NCBI RefSeq assembly: GCF_046630445.1
Contig: NC_092333.1
Location: 334,501,501-334,565,500, forward strand
DNA from: Rutidosis leptorrhynchoides
Lineage: Eukaryota > Streptophyta > Magnoliopsida > Asterales > Asteraceae
DNA length: 64,000 bases
Reading direction: 5' to 3'
A program made the position numbers and the translations under genes. Under the pieces are notes generated by a model. That model searched no databases. It had not been told where the DNA came from and saw only the letters and a program-made list of their open reading frames with translations. Within the stretch, counting starts at the first letter, position 1, and every line of letters starts with the position of its first letter. Below are positions 37,796 to 50,068 of the stretch, in pieces.

Positions 37796-39992
37796 TCAGT
37801 CTGGATAGGGGTTCCAATTCATCTCGTCAGGTGGGTTCCATTGTTGGTTATAGGTATTCTGATAGGCTTGGTTATAGTCATACCGGTTAAAGGGTGGTCG
37901 GATGTCGGGGTTGTGTGGCGGAAAATGAGCAGGTCGAGTAGGTACGTAATTATTTGGTACCTGATATGATAGCTGGCTCATGATTTGGTGCTGATGAACT
38001 AACCAGCTATCGTGTTGGCGTCCCCTATAATCCTCGTATACGCGCTCGGAGTTCCACTGCTCATACATACTATGTCTGGCCGCATTCGTCATTGCTTCCT
38101 CATCTATACGAACGTGGACGTCAAGAATAGCATCTCGAAAGACATCCCTAATGTCTTCTGCTTCCTCCATTTCTTCATCTGAGCCTCTCTCTACCTGAGG
38201 ATGATTACCTTCATAGGGAACTGCCTGGTTGCGTCTACTCTTCAATACCTTAGCACCTGCATAAACCCGCAATCCTATGGTCTCATCCTGTTCTCTACAA
38301 ACCTGTAATGGACCCCCTTGGTTCCTATCAACACCTAAATACTCTCCAATGAGAGTAAAAAAAATACCTTCTCCTATTATACTCCCTTCCTGCATTCCTT
38401 CTACCATTTTAGATAAATAAAAACCAACACAGTAAGGGATATTAACAAAGCTTCTCGGGTCTCGAATACACTTCAGGTAAAATAAATCATGTAAGGACAT
38501 TTTCTCCTTATTGTAACCTCTCTGTGTAATTGAGTTAGCCAAAAATCTATGAATTATACGAAGCTCGGCTTTGTTAATATGTAAGTAGGAGTGTTTTCCT
38601 CCCAGTGTAAAAACATTATAGTTTGACATACGCCTCCAAACAGTGTTCGCGTCAAAATTCCTATCTACCCTTTCACCACGATAAATCAAATTCATACAAT
38701 CGGGTAGTAGCAATTCACTAGGAGTGTAAATCTGTAATGCCCTGGCCATGTCCATCATGGACATTCTGTACATCCTACCGCCAAGGATAAATCTAAGAAA
38801 ACTTCTATCATCTAACCTATCTACATCTACATTTAACGCTATAGTACTCATCAGCTCAACACACCATTCCTTATATATAGGTCTATGAATGGTGAAAAGA
38901 TGTTCCCAATCTGTAAAAGAAGAACTGACATACCTTTGAATCAAATACTATCTAACACAGTCAGCTAGATGGACCGTTTCCAAAGGATTCCAATCAATTA
39001 CCCTCGGCACCTGTACCTCTTTTGTTACCAATTTAAATTTATTACTTTGATATGCCGGGTAATCTCTCCATCGTCTATCGAATCTCAGATTAGGATGTAA
39101 CGTGTGTTCCGGAATTGTTGGGTATTCTACAGGCGGATGCATCGGAAATACTATGAATTCATTAGGTAACTGTAGCGGGTCATAATAGGGTACATGTTGA
39201 TCAGGCTGTTGTTGTGGTTCTTGTTGTGGTACTTGTTCAGGTTCATATTGCATTTCTGGTTCTGGTTCTGGAGCTGGAGCAGGTCGTCTAGATGATGATG
39301 ATCTTGAACCTCCAGTATTGGCTTTCTACAAAACACATTAAACACAAAGTTTGTGCATCCAAATATGCATTAGTGTTAGCAAAATAACAACTTAAAACAA
39401 TCACAATAACATGTTAAATCAAAATTAAACTTATACACATTTTCACATTTTTTACAAATCTATACTTTTTTAAATAAGCACATATGAAAATGTATACAAA
39501 GTTCATAAGCATTTAACTCAAATAACATGTCAAAATAGTCATTACTAATAATTAAACAAGTCTCAAATGGCAATTATATCAAATTAATCAAGTTCATGAA
39601 TTTTAGACTTAAAAAGTCCACTTTCATCTTCAAAAATCATGTTTAGGATCAATATTTGGATCATTTAACTACCTAAACATGTTACACTACTTAATTTAGC
39701 AACAATTCATGAAAAAATCGGCCATAACCTGTTTATATCAAAAAGCCCTAAATTGCTCAAGAACACAAACCCTAGATTTCTAAAAATTTTGAAGTTTTTG
39801 GCTTCAAATCATGTTAAATAGCATCAATCTAGGTTATACATGCATAAAATACTAACAATTTAACACTAATTACACTAGAAATTAACAAAATTGCATTAGG
39901 TAAAATATTGATAATTATCACAAAAACTAGCAAATTTATGAGTTTAGGGGTGTAATTTTTACCTTTTTGCTGAAGAATGAGAATCTAGGCAT
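37796..39992 (-). pseudogene. Athila-type env-like/ORF-1-like gene, two exons, one internal stop
   Basis: The main exon runs from a TTTTGTAG acceptor at 39326 to the stop at 37796, one open frame broken only by TAG at 38948-38950. It encodes a Ser-rich and Pro/Glu/Gln-rich N-terminus, then a globular region (FLRFILGGRMYRMSM, MARALQIYTPSE, RFLANSITQRG) like the ORF-1 family of Athila elements, then an acidic linker and an Asn/Tyr-rich tail. A 10-codon first exon (39992-39963) starts with ATG and ends at AAG/GTAAAA; its phase fits, so the mRNA is probably spliced over a 637-bp intron. I see no signal peptide or membrane segment, so an envelope role is unproven. It lies after pol in the usual Athila position. 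Confidence 0.68.
39326..39962 (-). other. Predicted intron of the env-like gene
   Basis: It begins GTAAAAATTAC and ends TGTGTTTTGTAG on the minus strand. It is AT-rich and flanked by exon ends in matching phase (0). Predicted from sequence only. Confidence 0.55.
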
Positions 39993-41121
39993 GATTAGAG
40001 CAAAAAATTTGACGAATTACGGTGAAAAATTGCAAATTTTAGAGATTATTTGGGAGTATTTTCGTGTATTTGTGTGTGTTGTGGTGTGAAGAACAGACCC
40101 GCTGGTTTTAACAATCTGGCCTGGAATCCAGCCTCATGCGATCGCATGAGGTTGGAGTGTAAACCCCATGCGATCGCATGGGGTGCCGGGTACAGTACTT
40201 TCCTTTTTTTTATATATAAAACCTTATAACTGTTTAAAACATTTAATTAATTAAATTCTAAAAAAAAAATTTTCCTTTAGGAGCGAGGGTGTTTCGGATC
40301 GTTGTCCTAGTCCGTCCCTCGACAAAAAATTTAAAATTTGTCATTTTTAAGCGCGATTTTAAAAGCAAAGATTTTTGGGTTTTTTAATATTTTTGGCATA
40401 CTTTAATTCAATAAGATTAAAAATAATGATAATAAAAATTCTTGCCCCTCCCTTAGGTAGAGCAATTTTGGTTCAACGACCTAGTCTTCAACTCACGACG
40501 AATTTTTAAAAATCAAATTTTTAACTTAACGAAATAAAGTAAATTTTTGTTTTTAAATTCACACCAAACTTAAATTTAAAATGCGTAAAATTAAAAATTC
40601 ATATTATTATTAAAAATTCACACCAAACTTATATTATATTTTTATTTTTATACATACAAACTTATATTAAAAATATTAATTTTCCAAATATTTACAATTT
40701 TAAAGAAGTTTACAATATTAATTTAATATTTATATATTAATTTTAAAAACAAAGTAAAAATAAAATTAAAAATCTTTTTGGTCTTTCATCCCACTTTAAT
40801 CAATCAAATATTATCAAAAATATACGCCCCTCTTTTCGGTAAAGTAATTTCGATTCAACGACCTAATTTAACTCATGACGAATTTTTGAAATATTTTAGG
40901 TTGATTGATTAAAGATATTTATACCTTAAAGAATAAACGGTAAATTTTGCAGTGATGTAATAATTTTTTGTATGATATCAATAATTTCGGTCACGCATAC
41001 CTAATTTTATCGAATACCAATTTAATACTTTATAGCGAACAAATTAGCGTTTATTATCAAAAGGTTAAAAATAAAAATAAAAAAATAAAAACTGTACATA
41101 CTTACCTGTGAGATAGTATTC
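39993..41121. other. Element C spacer upstream of env-like gene
   Basis: No gene is supported. On the minus strand a TATATATAAAA stretch (about 40210-40222) precedes the palindrome pair at 40132-40183, about 140-190 bp upstream of the env-like ATG. This order looks promoter-like but is not proven. Confidence 0.5.
40132..40183. promoter_or_regulatory. Paired 20-bp palindromes upstream of env-like gene
   Basis: CCTCATGCGATCGCATGAGG (40132-40151) and CCCCATGCGATCGCATGGGG (40164-40183), centres 32 bp apart. The core matches the LTR pair while the arms differ symmetrically. Confidence 0.6.
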
Positions 41122-41538
41122 TTAGTGATATGCTTTAGCCCACTCATAAGATAGTCGGACTAATTGGTTTTCCATGGCTACATAGGCGTAACCTCGAGCA
41201 TTCAACGTTTTTTCTTCTAAACATATGAACGGTCCATCTCTGCATAAAGTAACAAATTCGGTGTTTGAATAGGTCTGATTCGTCGAGCATTTTCCTTCGT
41301 GTGACCATTTTCCGCATTTGTGACATCTTTCAAGGTGTCGTGCTCTTCTTTTCGCTGCGGATTTTGATTTTCCTTTACCAAATTATAACTTATTATTTTC
41401 GCATATGGATTCTTTTCTTACTCTGTCCAATTTACCTCTGATTAATGATACTATTTCACTTGGAAGGGTGTCATTATTACGTTTAGTGATCAAAGCATGT
41501 AGCATTAGACCATGGTTTAGTTCACAGGAAGTCTTCAT
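41122..41538 (-). pseudogene. Small zinc-finger-like accessory ORF of element C, one internal stop
   Basis: The minus-strand frame opens at the ATG at 41536-41538 and closes at TAA 41122-41124 (138 codons), broken only by a TAA at 41383-41385. The N-terminal part reads LMLHALITKRNNDTLPSEIV. The C-terminal part has a basic stretch (GKSKSAAKRRARH), then CHKCGKWSHEGKC, a C-x2-C-x4-H-x3-C zinc-knuckle-like motif, then LCRDGPFIC and a closing YEWAKAYH. It lies between integrase and the env-like gene on the same strand. The continuity of protein-like sequence across the stop argues that it was a real gene. Function unknown; nucleic-acid binding is an inference from the motif. Confidence 0.6.
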
Positions 41539-41711
41539 CTCGTAAAAACCTAAAAAAAATTAAAAATTCAGAATGGGGGGAGAAGACTAGTTCTTTAGGG
41601 TCTGCTAGGGAAAGACCATTCGGGTTCCATTTTCGAGAACTACACGAAAACAGAAAATCTAACTCTAACAGAGATACATATTATCCTTTAAAGACTTGGT
41701 TCTCCCCACAC

Positions 41712-44374
41712 TTAGTTAGCTGTGGTGTCGAAATTGTGATTAACTTCGTTGTCAACTTCCATCGGACTATCTATATAATGTTTAACTCTGTGACCATTAA
41801 CCTTAAATTCAATCCCATTTGAATTTATTAATTCTATTATTACGTATGGGAAAACTCTTTTGACTATAAATGGTCCAGACCATCTTGATTTCAATTTTCC
41901 AGGAAATAGCTTGATTTCAATTTTCCAGACCATCTCCTTCTTTAAATTCTTTTGAACTTCTGATTCTTTTATCATGCCATTTCTTCGTTCTTTCCTTATA
42001 GATCAACGAATTTTCATATGCTTCATGTCTTAATTCTTCTAATTCGTTTAGTTGACTTAACCGTAGACGTCTGGCTTCATGTAAATCAAGATTACATGTC
42101 TTCAAAGCCCAAAATGCTTTGTGTTCAATTTCTACTGGAAGATGACATGCTTTTCCATAAACGAGTCTAAAAGGTGTGGTTCCAATTGGAGTTTTGTAGG
42201 CTGTTCTAAAAGTCCAGAGTGCATCCTCCAATTTCATGGACCATTCCTTCAGATTTGATCCTACGGTTTTCTCTAGAATACGTTTTAATGCTCGGTTGGT
42301 ATTTTTAACTTGTCCACTTGTTTGAGGATGATATGCGGTGGAGATTTTATGAGTTACTCCATATCTTTTGAGAACTTTGTCAAGTTGATTATTACAAAAA
42401 TGAATACCCCGATCACTTATTAAAGCTTTCGGTGTTCCTAACCTTGCAAAAAGACGTTTTAAAAAGTTGACTACAACTCGTGCATCGTTAGTCAGGAGAG
42501 CTTGTGCTTCCGCCTATTTAGATACATAATCAATGGCTACGAGAATATATAGATTATTATGAGATTTTGGAAATGGACCCATAAAGTCAATACCCCAAAT
42601 GTCAAATACTTTACATACTTGAATGGCATTTTGTGGCATTTCATCACGTTGACTTATTTTTCCTGCCCTTTGACAAGCATCACAGGATTTGCAAAGAAGG
42701 TGTGCGTCTTTGAAAATTGTAGGCCAATAGAATCCAGCATCGAAAACTTTTCTTGCTGTTAGTTGAGGCCCATAATGCCCTCCTGTTGGTCCTGTGTGAC
42801 AATGGTTTAAGATTTTACTAGCTTCATCTCCAAATACACATCGGCGTATTATTCCATCGGGACAACTTTTAAACAAATGTGGATCTTCCCAGAAATAGTG
42901 TTTTATATCACTAAAGAATTTCTTTCGTTTTTGGTACGATAATCCTTTTTTCAAGGAATCCACATACTAAGTAGTTTGCATAGTCTGCAAACCATGGAAT
43001 TTCATTATAATCTATCTTCAATAGATATTCATCAGGAAAGTTGTCTTGTATGGCTGATTCATTTAGAACTTCTAATTCGGGATTTTCAAGACGAGAAAGA
43101 TGATCAGCGGCGAGATTTTCTGCTCCCTTTTTATCTCGGATTTCAATATCGAACTCTTGTAAGAGTAATATCCAACGGATTAATCGTGGTTTGGCATCTT
43201 GTTTCAAAAATAGGTATCTAAGAGCAGAATGGTCGGTATAGACCACCGTTTTAGCTAGAACGAGATATGAACGAAATTTGTCAAAAGCAAAGACAATAGC
43301 AAGGAGTTCTTTTTCAGTAGTTGTGTAATTTGTTTGTGCTCCTTGTAACGTCTTACTAGCATAATAAATAGGTTGAAATCATTTTTCAATCCTTTGTCCT
43401 AAAACGGCTCCCATTGCAAAATCACTTGCATCGCACATAAGTTCAATCGGTAGATTCCAATTTGGAGTTATCATGATTGGCGCATTAGTGAGTTTTTCTT
43501 TAAGTATATTAAAAGATTTGATACATTCATCTGAAAAGATGAATGGAGCATCCTTTTCTAGGAGTTTATTCATAGGAGTGGCAATTTTAGAAAAATCTTT
43601 TACGAAACGTCGGTAAAAACCGGCATGCCCTAGAAAACTCCTAACTCCTCTAACATTGGTGGGATGTGGGAGTTTAGCAATTACATCTACTTTAGCTCTA
43701 TCCACTTCAATTCCTTCCTTTGAAATTTTATGACCAAGAACGATGCCTTCTTTAACCATGAAATGGCATTTCTCCCAATTTAGAACTAGATTTGATTGTT
43801 CGCATCTAATAAGCATTCATTCAAGATTAACTAGACATGATTCAAATGTATCACCGAAGACTGAAAAGTCATCCATGAAAACTTCCATGCATTCTTCTAT
43901 CATGTCGTGAAAAATCGCCATCATGCACCTTTGAAAGGTTGCAGGGGCGTTGCAAAGTCCAAATGGCATGCGTTTGTAAGAAAAAGTACCATAAGGGCAC
44001 GTGAATGTGGTTTTCTCTAGGTCATCGGGTGCTATTGGAATTTGAAAATATCCGGAAAAACCATCAAGAAAACAATAGTAACTATTTCCGGCTAATCTTT
44101 CCAACATTTGATCAATGAAAGGTAAGGGAAAGTGATCTTTTCTGGTGGCGTCATTTAATTTTCTATAATCAATACAAACACGCCATCTTGTTACAGTCCT
44201 AGTAGGAATAAGCTCATTTTTTTCATTTGTGATGACAGTCATGCCACCCTTCTTAGGTACGCATTGAACTGGGCTTACCCATGGACTATCAAAAATTGGA
44301 TAAATTAAACCTGCATCTAGCAGTTTAATAATTTCTTTCTTAACAACATCTTGCATATTAGGATTTAGTCTTCG
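41712..44374 (-). pseudogene. pol of element C: RT, RNase H, integrase (broken)
   Basis: It continues the gag-protease frame after the TAA at 44375-44377. Further in-frame stops are TGA 43817-43819, TGA 43379-43381 and TAG 42514-42516. An extra A in the run at 42948-42953 and a local duplication at 41884-41928 (a 19-bp unit twice) shift the frame. RT has KKGGMTVI, WRVCIDYRKLND, MPFGLCNAPATFQ and catalytic FMDD (near 43870-43881). RNase H has MCDASDFAMGA, TEKELLA, TDHSAL and AADHLSR. Integrase has its zinc-binding residues (NHCH, CKSCDAC) and two Asp (GIDFMG, ISDRG), but the catalytic Glu is Lys (codon 42304-42306, SGQVKNTNR). It is not functional. Confidence 0.92.
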
Positions 44375-47287
44375 TTAGCGTTGCACATATGTTTTATGAC
44401 CTTCTTCCATAAGGATTTTATGTGTGCAATACGAAGGACTTATTCCTTTAATATCATGAATTTTCCATGCAATGGCTGGTTTATGAGCTTTTAGCACAGA
44501 AATGAGCTGAGATTTTTCATTTTCAGTAAGAGAAGACGATATTATTACAGGTAATTCAGATTCACCATGTAAATAAGCATATTCCAAATGGTTTGGAAGT
44601 GGCTTTAACTCTAATGTCGGTGGTTCTTCTATCGATGATTTATATCGATATCTGTCTTCTTCTTTTAGCATTTGAATTTCTTCTGTTGTTGGTTCATATC
44701 CATTAGCCATAAGTGTAGCTAACATTTCAGTTTCATCAATTGGTTCAGTTCCTTCTCCTAAAGAACATTCTCCTGTTCCTTGTAATTCTGGAAATTCTTC
44801 TAACAATTCTGCATGTGATTCTATAGTTTGAATATAATAACATGTATCATCTAAAGATTGCGGTTGTTGCATGGCTCTATCAACTAAAAAGGTAACACTC
44901 TCGTCCTCTATACTTAGGGTCAGTTTCTTACCAAACACGTCTATTATTGCTTTAGCCGTGTTTAAGAATGGTCTTCCTAATATGAGAGGAACTTGTGAAT
45001 CTTCTTCCATGTCTAGAATAACAAAATCTACTGGAAATACTAAAGTACTAACTTTAACTAGCATGTTCTCCATTATCCCTCTATGATATTTTACTGATCT
45101 ATCGGCTAGTTGTATACTTATTCTTGTTGGTTTCAATTCTCCAAGGTCTAGTTTAGCGTATAATGAATACAGCATTAAATTTATACTAGCACCTAAGTCT
45201 GCCAATGCTTCTATTGAACTTAGACTACCCAGAAAACATGGAATTGTGAAACTTCCTGGATCAGATAGTTTTTCTGGTATCTTATTCAACAGTACTGCAG
45301 AACAATTAAAATTCATAGTAACAGCCGAGAGTTCTTCCATTTTCTTTCTATTTTTGATTAGATCTTTCAGAAATTTAGCATATCTAGGCATTCCTGAAAT
45401 TACGTCAATGAAAGGAAGATTTACATTTATCTGTTTAAACATATCCAAGAATTTGGATTGCTCGGCTTCAAGTCTCTCTTTTCTCATTTTACTCGGGTAA
45501 GGAAGTGGTGGTTGGTATGGTTTAACATAAGTTTTAGCCTTAACTGTGTTATCTTCATTAACCTTTTCAACTACCGGTTCTTTTTCCTTATCTTGCTCAG
45601 GTTGTTGTTCTTGTGGAGTAGGAATAGCTTCATCAGAAATTACAGGTATTTCAGGTGGTTTAAGTGTAATACCACTTCTTGTGGTAATGGCTTTAGCTGT
45701 TTCATTCCGGGGGTTAGCATTTGTATCACTAGGTAGACTTCCCGGTTTTCTTTCACCTATTAACCTTGCTAGGTTACTTACTTCTTGTTTCAGATTTTGA
45801 ATAGAAGCTTGTTGATTTCTAAATGCTTGAGCATTTTGTTCATTGGTTTGTTTCTGAGATGTGAAAAACTGTGTTTGAGATTCAACTAGCTTCGTCATCA
45901 TATCTTCTAAATTCGGCTTTTTATCATCGGTTTGTGGGGGTTTGTTTTGAAAATTAGGTCTTTGCTGGTTGTAAGTATTATTGGATACTTGTTGATTGCT
46001 AGGACCTTGTTGGTTGTTGTATGGAACATTTTGGTTATAATTCTGGTTTTGATTAGAAATTGGTCTTGGCGGTTGATAATTATTCTGATAATTATTTCCA
46101 GGCCTTTGGTTTAGATATGAAACATTCTCTCTTTGTTCCATTGTTAATTCAATACTAAGACAATCTTTTGTCAAATGTGGTCCTCCACACTGCTCACAAC
46201 TAATTCGTATTGAGTGGATATCTTTAGTCATCTTTTCCATTCGTCTCTCAACGGCATCTATCTTTGCGGAAATGGAATCTAAGTCATGGCTAGAATCGGC
46301 TCTGGCTGCTTTAGATGATCTAACGATATCTTTTTCTTGGTGCCACTCATGTAAGTGGGAAGCAGTGTTATCAATAATTTTGTAAGCATCAGTTTCTGTT
46401 TTCTTCATAATAGAACCACCAGCTGCTATATCTATGTCTTTTCTTGTAGTGATGTCGCATCCTTGGTAGAATATTTGTACTATTTGACAAGTGTCTAAAC
46501 CATGTTGCGGACATCCTCTCAATAACTTTCCAAATCTTGTCCACGCCTCATATAGAGTTTCATTTGGCTTCTGTGTGAACGTAACAATTTCTCCTTGAAG
46601 TCTTACGGCTTTAGATGCCGGAAAGAATTGTTTAAGAAATTTTTCAACTAAAACGTCCCATGTATCAATCGCCCCTTCAGGTAACGATTCCAACCAATCT
46701 TTGGCTTCTCCCTTTAAAGTCCAGGGAAATAACATGAGATATATCTGTTCATCCTCCACTTCTCTTATTTTAAATAGAGTGCAGATCCTATTAAATGTAT
46801 GAAGATGTTCATTTGGATCTTCCTTCGGCGCACCACTAAATTGGCATTGATTAGTCACCATGTGTAGAATTTGTCCTTTGATTTCATAATCTGGCGCATT
46901 AATGTCTAGTTGAGTAATTGCGTGACCTTGGCCAGTGCGTTTAGCTCTCATTCGGTCTTCCATACTTAGAGGTTCCAGATTCTCCATGATGGAATTTGTT
47001 GAATCTGAATCACTATAGGATTCTGATTTAATGGTAGGTTCCTCAACAATATCTGTTTGAATGATTGGTGGTTCCGGAGGAAAGATTAGTGGTTCAGGAT
47101 CTACGAATTGTCCCTGAATATTCTCCGGATTCTCAATTGTGAGTTCAGGTTCAAAAAATGGATTATCAGAAATTTGAATTGGAGTAATTGGTCGACTGGA
47201 TGACGATTCTAAAGAAAAATCAACAGCGACAACATTTGCTAGATGTCTTGATCGAGTTACAGGTGGTGAACGTTTTGCTCGGTGCAT
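44375..47287 (-). pseudogene. gag-protease of element C, open 970-codon frame
   Basis: The N-terminal 970 codons of gag-pol are unbroken from ATG at 47287; the frame should run on into RT but meets TAA at 44375-44377. The capsid region includes GAPKEDPNEHLHTF and WTLKGEAKDWLESLP, typical of plant gypsy gag (retrotransposon gag domain). A zinc knuckle CEQCGGPHLTKDC is at about residues 365-377. A Gln/Asn-rich linker follows, then a retropepsin-like domain with ADLGAS around residue 697 and LILGRPFLNTA. The active-site motif DLGA replaces the usual DSGA/DTGA. Capsid and protease could still be made, but without RT the element cannot copy itself. Confidence 0.9.
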
Positions 47288-48242
47288 TCACTGAATATCC
47301 TATTAGTTATAAAAATAAGAAAAATTATATAAGTTATCAAATTAATAGACTTTTCTGATTTTGCCCACGTTTTGAATAGCCAAAAGATGCAGCAGAGGGG
47401 CAGGATTCGTTTGGTTTCAATATAATTGAGTACTGTTTGGCTCCAATAACCCGGTCCACGTATAAATCCAACTATTACTACGAACCAGAAAATTTTGATG
47501 TCTATCAATTTAACCGCTTAAAATAATTTTTCGTAATTTAAAGAAATTTCGAGAAAAGAAATAGAAAAATTATATGTCCTAAAAACTAGAATGGCGAGAA
47601 ATAAGAAAGAAAAAGAGCGCGTCGAAAAACGTCGAAAAATAAAAAAGGGCGAAAAATAATAGGCGTCAAAAAATAAAAATAAGAAAGTAGCGCGTCGTAA
47701 CTTAAAAGGCACTAAAATTTAAGAATTAAAAGTTGCGTCTAAAAATATTAAAGCTTAAAAGGAATTCTATATCCCAAATGGCAATAACTTAAAAAGGTAC
47801 TAAAACTTAGAACAACGTCGCAAAATTCTAAAGCATTTAAATCTTAGTCTAAAGAAAAAGCACTTAAGGGATTTTACGGCAAATCCTAAAAATCTAGAAA
47901 TAAAAATAACTATGGCAAATACTATATTTAAAACTAAGTACGAGCAAAAAATACAAATATTACGCTAAAACGAATAAAAAGGTACAAAATATAAAAAGAT
48001 ACTTAAAATTGTAAAAAGTACAATTTTATAAAAATATTATTTTTATATTATTTATTTTATAAAACTATTAATTTTATAATTTAAAACTAATTAAAACAAA
48101 AAAAAATAACAAATTAAATACTAAAACTAGAATAAAAACTAAATTAATACACTAACCCTAATTAGGGTATGGATTAAATAATAATAATAATAATTACTCC
48201 ATAATGATTGCAGTTTAAGGTTTCCTGTGGCGTGTCAGGTAC

Positions 48243-48294
48243 TCTCATGCGATCGCATGAGAATTTGCCTTCGGGCTCATGCGATCGCATGAGC
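48243..48294. promoter_or_regulatory. Paired 20-bp palindromes in element C leader
   Basis: TCTCATGCGATCGCATGAGA (48243-48262) and GCTCATGCGATCGCATGAGC (48275-48294), centres 32 bp apart. Confidence 0.6.
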
Positions 48295-48628
48295 TAGGGT
48301 TACGGGCCAGGCCTTGGGCTGCTACAGTACGGGCCTCGAGTTTTTTTTTTTCTTCTGTTTTGTTGATTTATATATTTATAAAAAGTATATAAATAAAACT
48401 TATATTTTTAAAAACTAAAATAAAAATAAAGAAACTTTATAAAACTTATATATATATATTTAACAAACTATTAAAAATATATAATTTTTTGTTTTTCTTT
48501 TTATATTTTCGGATATTTAAAACATATTTTAACAAAAGCGTATTTTTATAAAAGGAAACTAAAAATTAATAAAAATCTTTTTTATATATATATATTAGCG
48601 TTGCGCTTCCGGCGTTTAAGCAGAATTG

Positions 48629-48646
48629 TCCCCGGCAGCGGCGCCA
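48629..48646 (-). other. Primer-binding site of element C (Asp-tRNA type)
   Basis: The minus strand reads TGGCGCCGCTGCCGGGGA, complementary to the 3' end of tRNA-Asp with one mismatch, eight bases from the LTR. Asp-tRNA priming is typical of Athila elements. Confidence 0.88.
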
Positions 48647-48654
48647 AAAATACT

Positions 48655-49991
48655 TGATGTTATGTGAGGTGTATATGAAATAGCTTATATTTTACTAGGA
48701 AAAACTATTAAATACGATACAATTTTACACAAGATATTTATTTATTTATAGAATAGATATACCAAAACCTTGCTACAACACTTATAGGCAGTGTACCTAA
48801 TCGTACACTAGTGTAGTTTTTAGTAAGTCCGGTTCGTTCCACAGGGATACAATTAAACAAGCTTAACGCTATATTAGTTTTAATTTATAAAAATACAAAT
48901 ATATATAAGTAATATTATTATTATAAAAAGGGGGTTTTTACCTTTTAATGACCGGTTTGTCGATTTTTAAAACTTTTAGTCGCAATTAAAACCTAATGTA
49001 AAATATTAAATAAATAAAAGACTTAATTTAAAGAGTAAAGTAAATAACGATAATGAAATTGCGATAAATAAAAGTGCGATAAAATAAACTTGCGATAATT
49101 AAATAGTACGATAACCAAAAGTGCAATTAAATACAATGACAATAAATAAAAGTGCGATAATTAGAAGTGCAATTAAATATGAAAATAAAGGAATTATGCT
49201 TATTTAAACTTCCATAATCATGATGTTTGACGTGTTGATTTTAGTTTATTCCCATGGGTTAATTGTCCTTTGTCCTGGATTATTTAATATGTCCGTCTGG
49301 TTTTGTCCATAACAGTCCATCAGTCATAAATATAAAGTGCGAGTGTCCTCGTCAAATTATCCTTATATCCGAAGTCAAATATTCCAACTAATTGGGGACT
49401 TAAACTGTAACAAGGTCTTAATACTTTATTTAATAATTACACCAGGATATCGACTGCGTGTAACCCAAGGTTTTAATACTTTGTTATCAATTATGCCAAG
49501 TGTCCTTGTACATAATTTCACCCCTGTTTTAATAATTCCATAGACTATTAATCCATTCCCGTGTCCGGTTAAATGAACGATTATTCGTACATATAAATAT
49601 CCTGCCCATCGTGTCCGATCGAGTGTATATGGTTATTTATAGGGACGTCCAATTGTAAATCTTTATATTAAAATTAACAAACTATCATTTAGTTAAACAA
49701 ATATAAAGCCCATTAATAGCCCATAGTCTAATTTCCACAAGTGTCGTTCTTTTGTCCAAACCCCAATTATGGTACAAATCCCAATTACCCAAATTTAAAT
49801 ATTTAGCCCAACATCATGATTACTTCATTTTAAATAAGCATAATAATAACTTAGTTACGAGACATTAATGTAAAAAGGTTGAACATAACTTATAATGATT
49901 AAAAATAGCGTAGCGTTACACGGACAGAATTTCGACTTACACCCTTACAACATTCGCTAACATACCCTTATTATTAGAAATTAAAATTAAA

Positions 49992-50068
<77 letters not shown>

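Larger units (their letters stand above)
47288..48654 (-). other. Element C leader between primer site and gag
   Basis: About 1.37 kb with no supported gene. It is Lys-codon-like and A-rich near 47560-48130, contains ATA/AAT repeats at 48178-48195, and holds a palindrome pair at 48243-48294. Confidence 0.6.

Noticed and set aside
44871..46114. Plus-strand frames opposite gag-protease
   Set aside because: They are antisense shadows of the long minus-strand coding frame.
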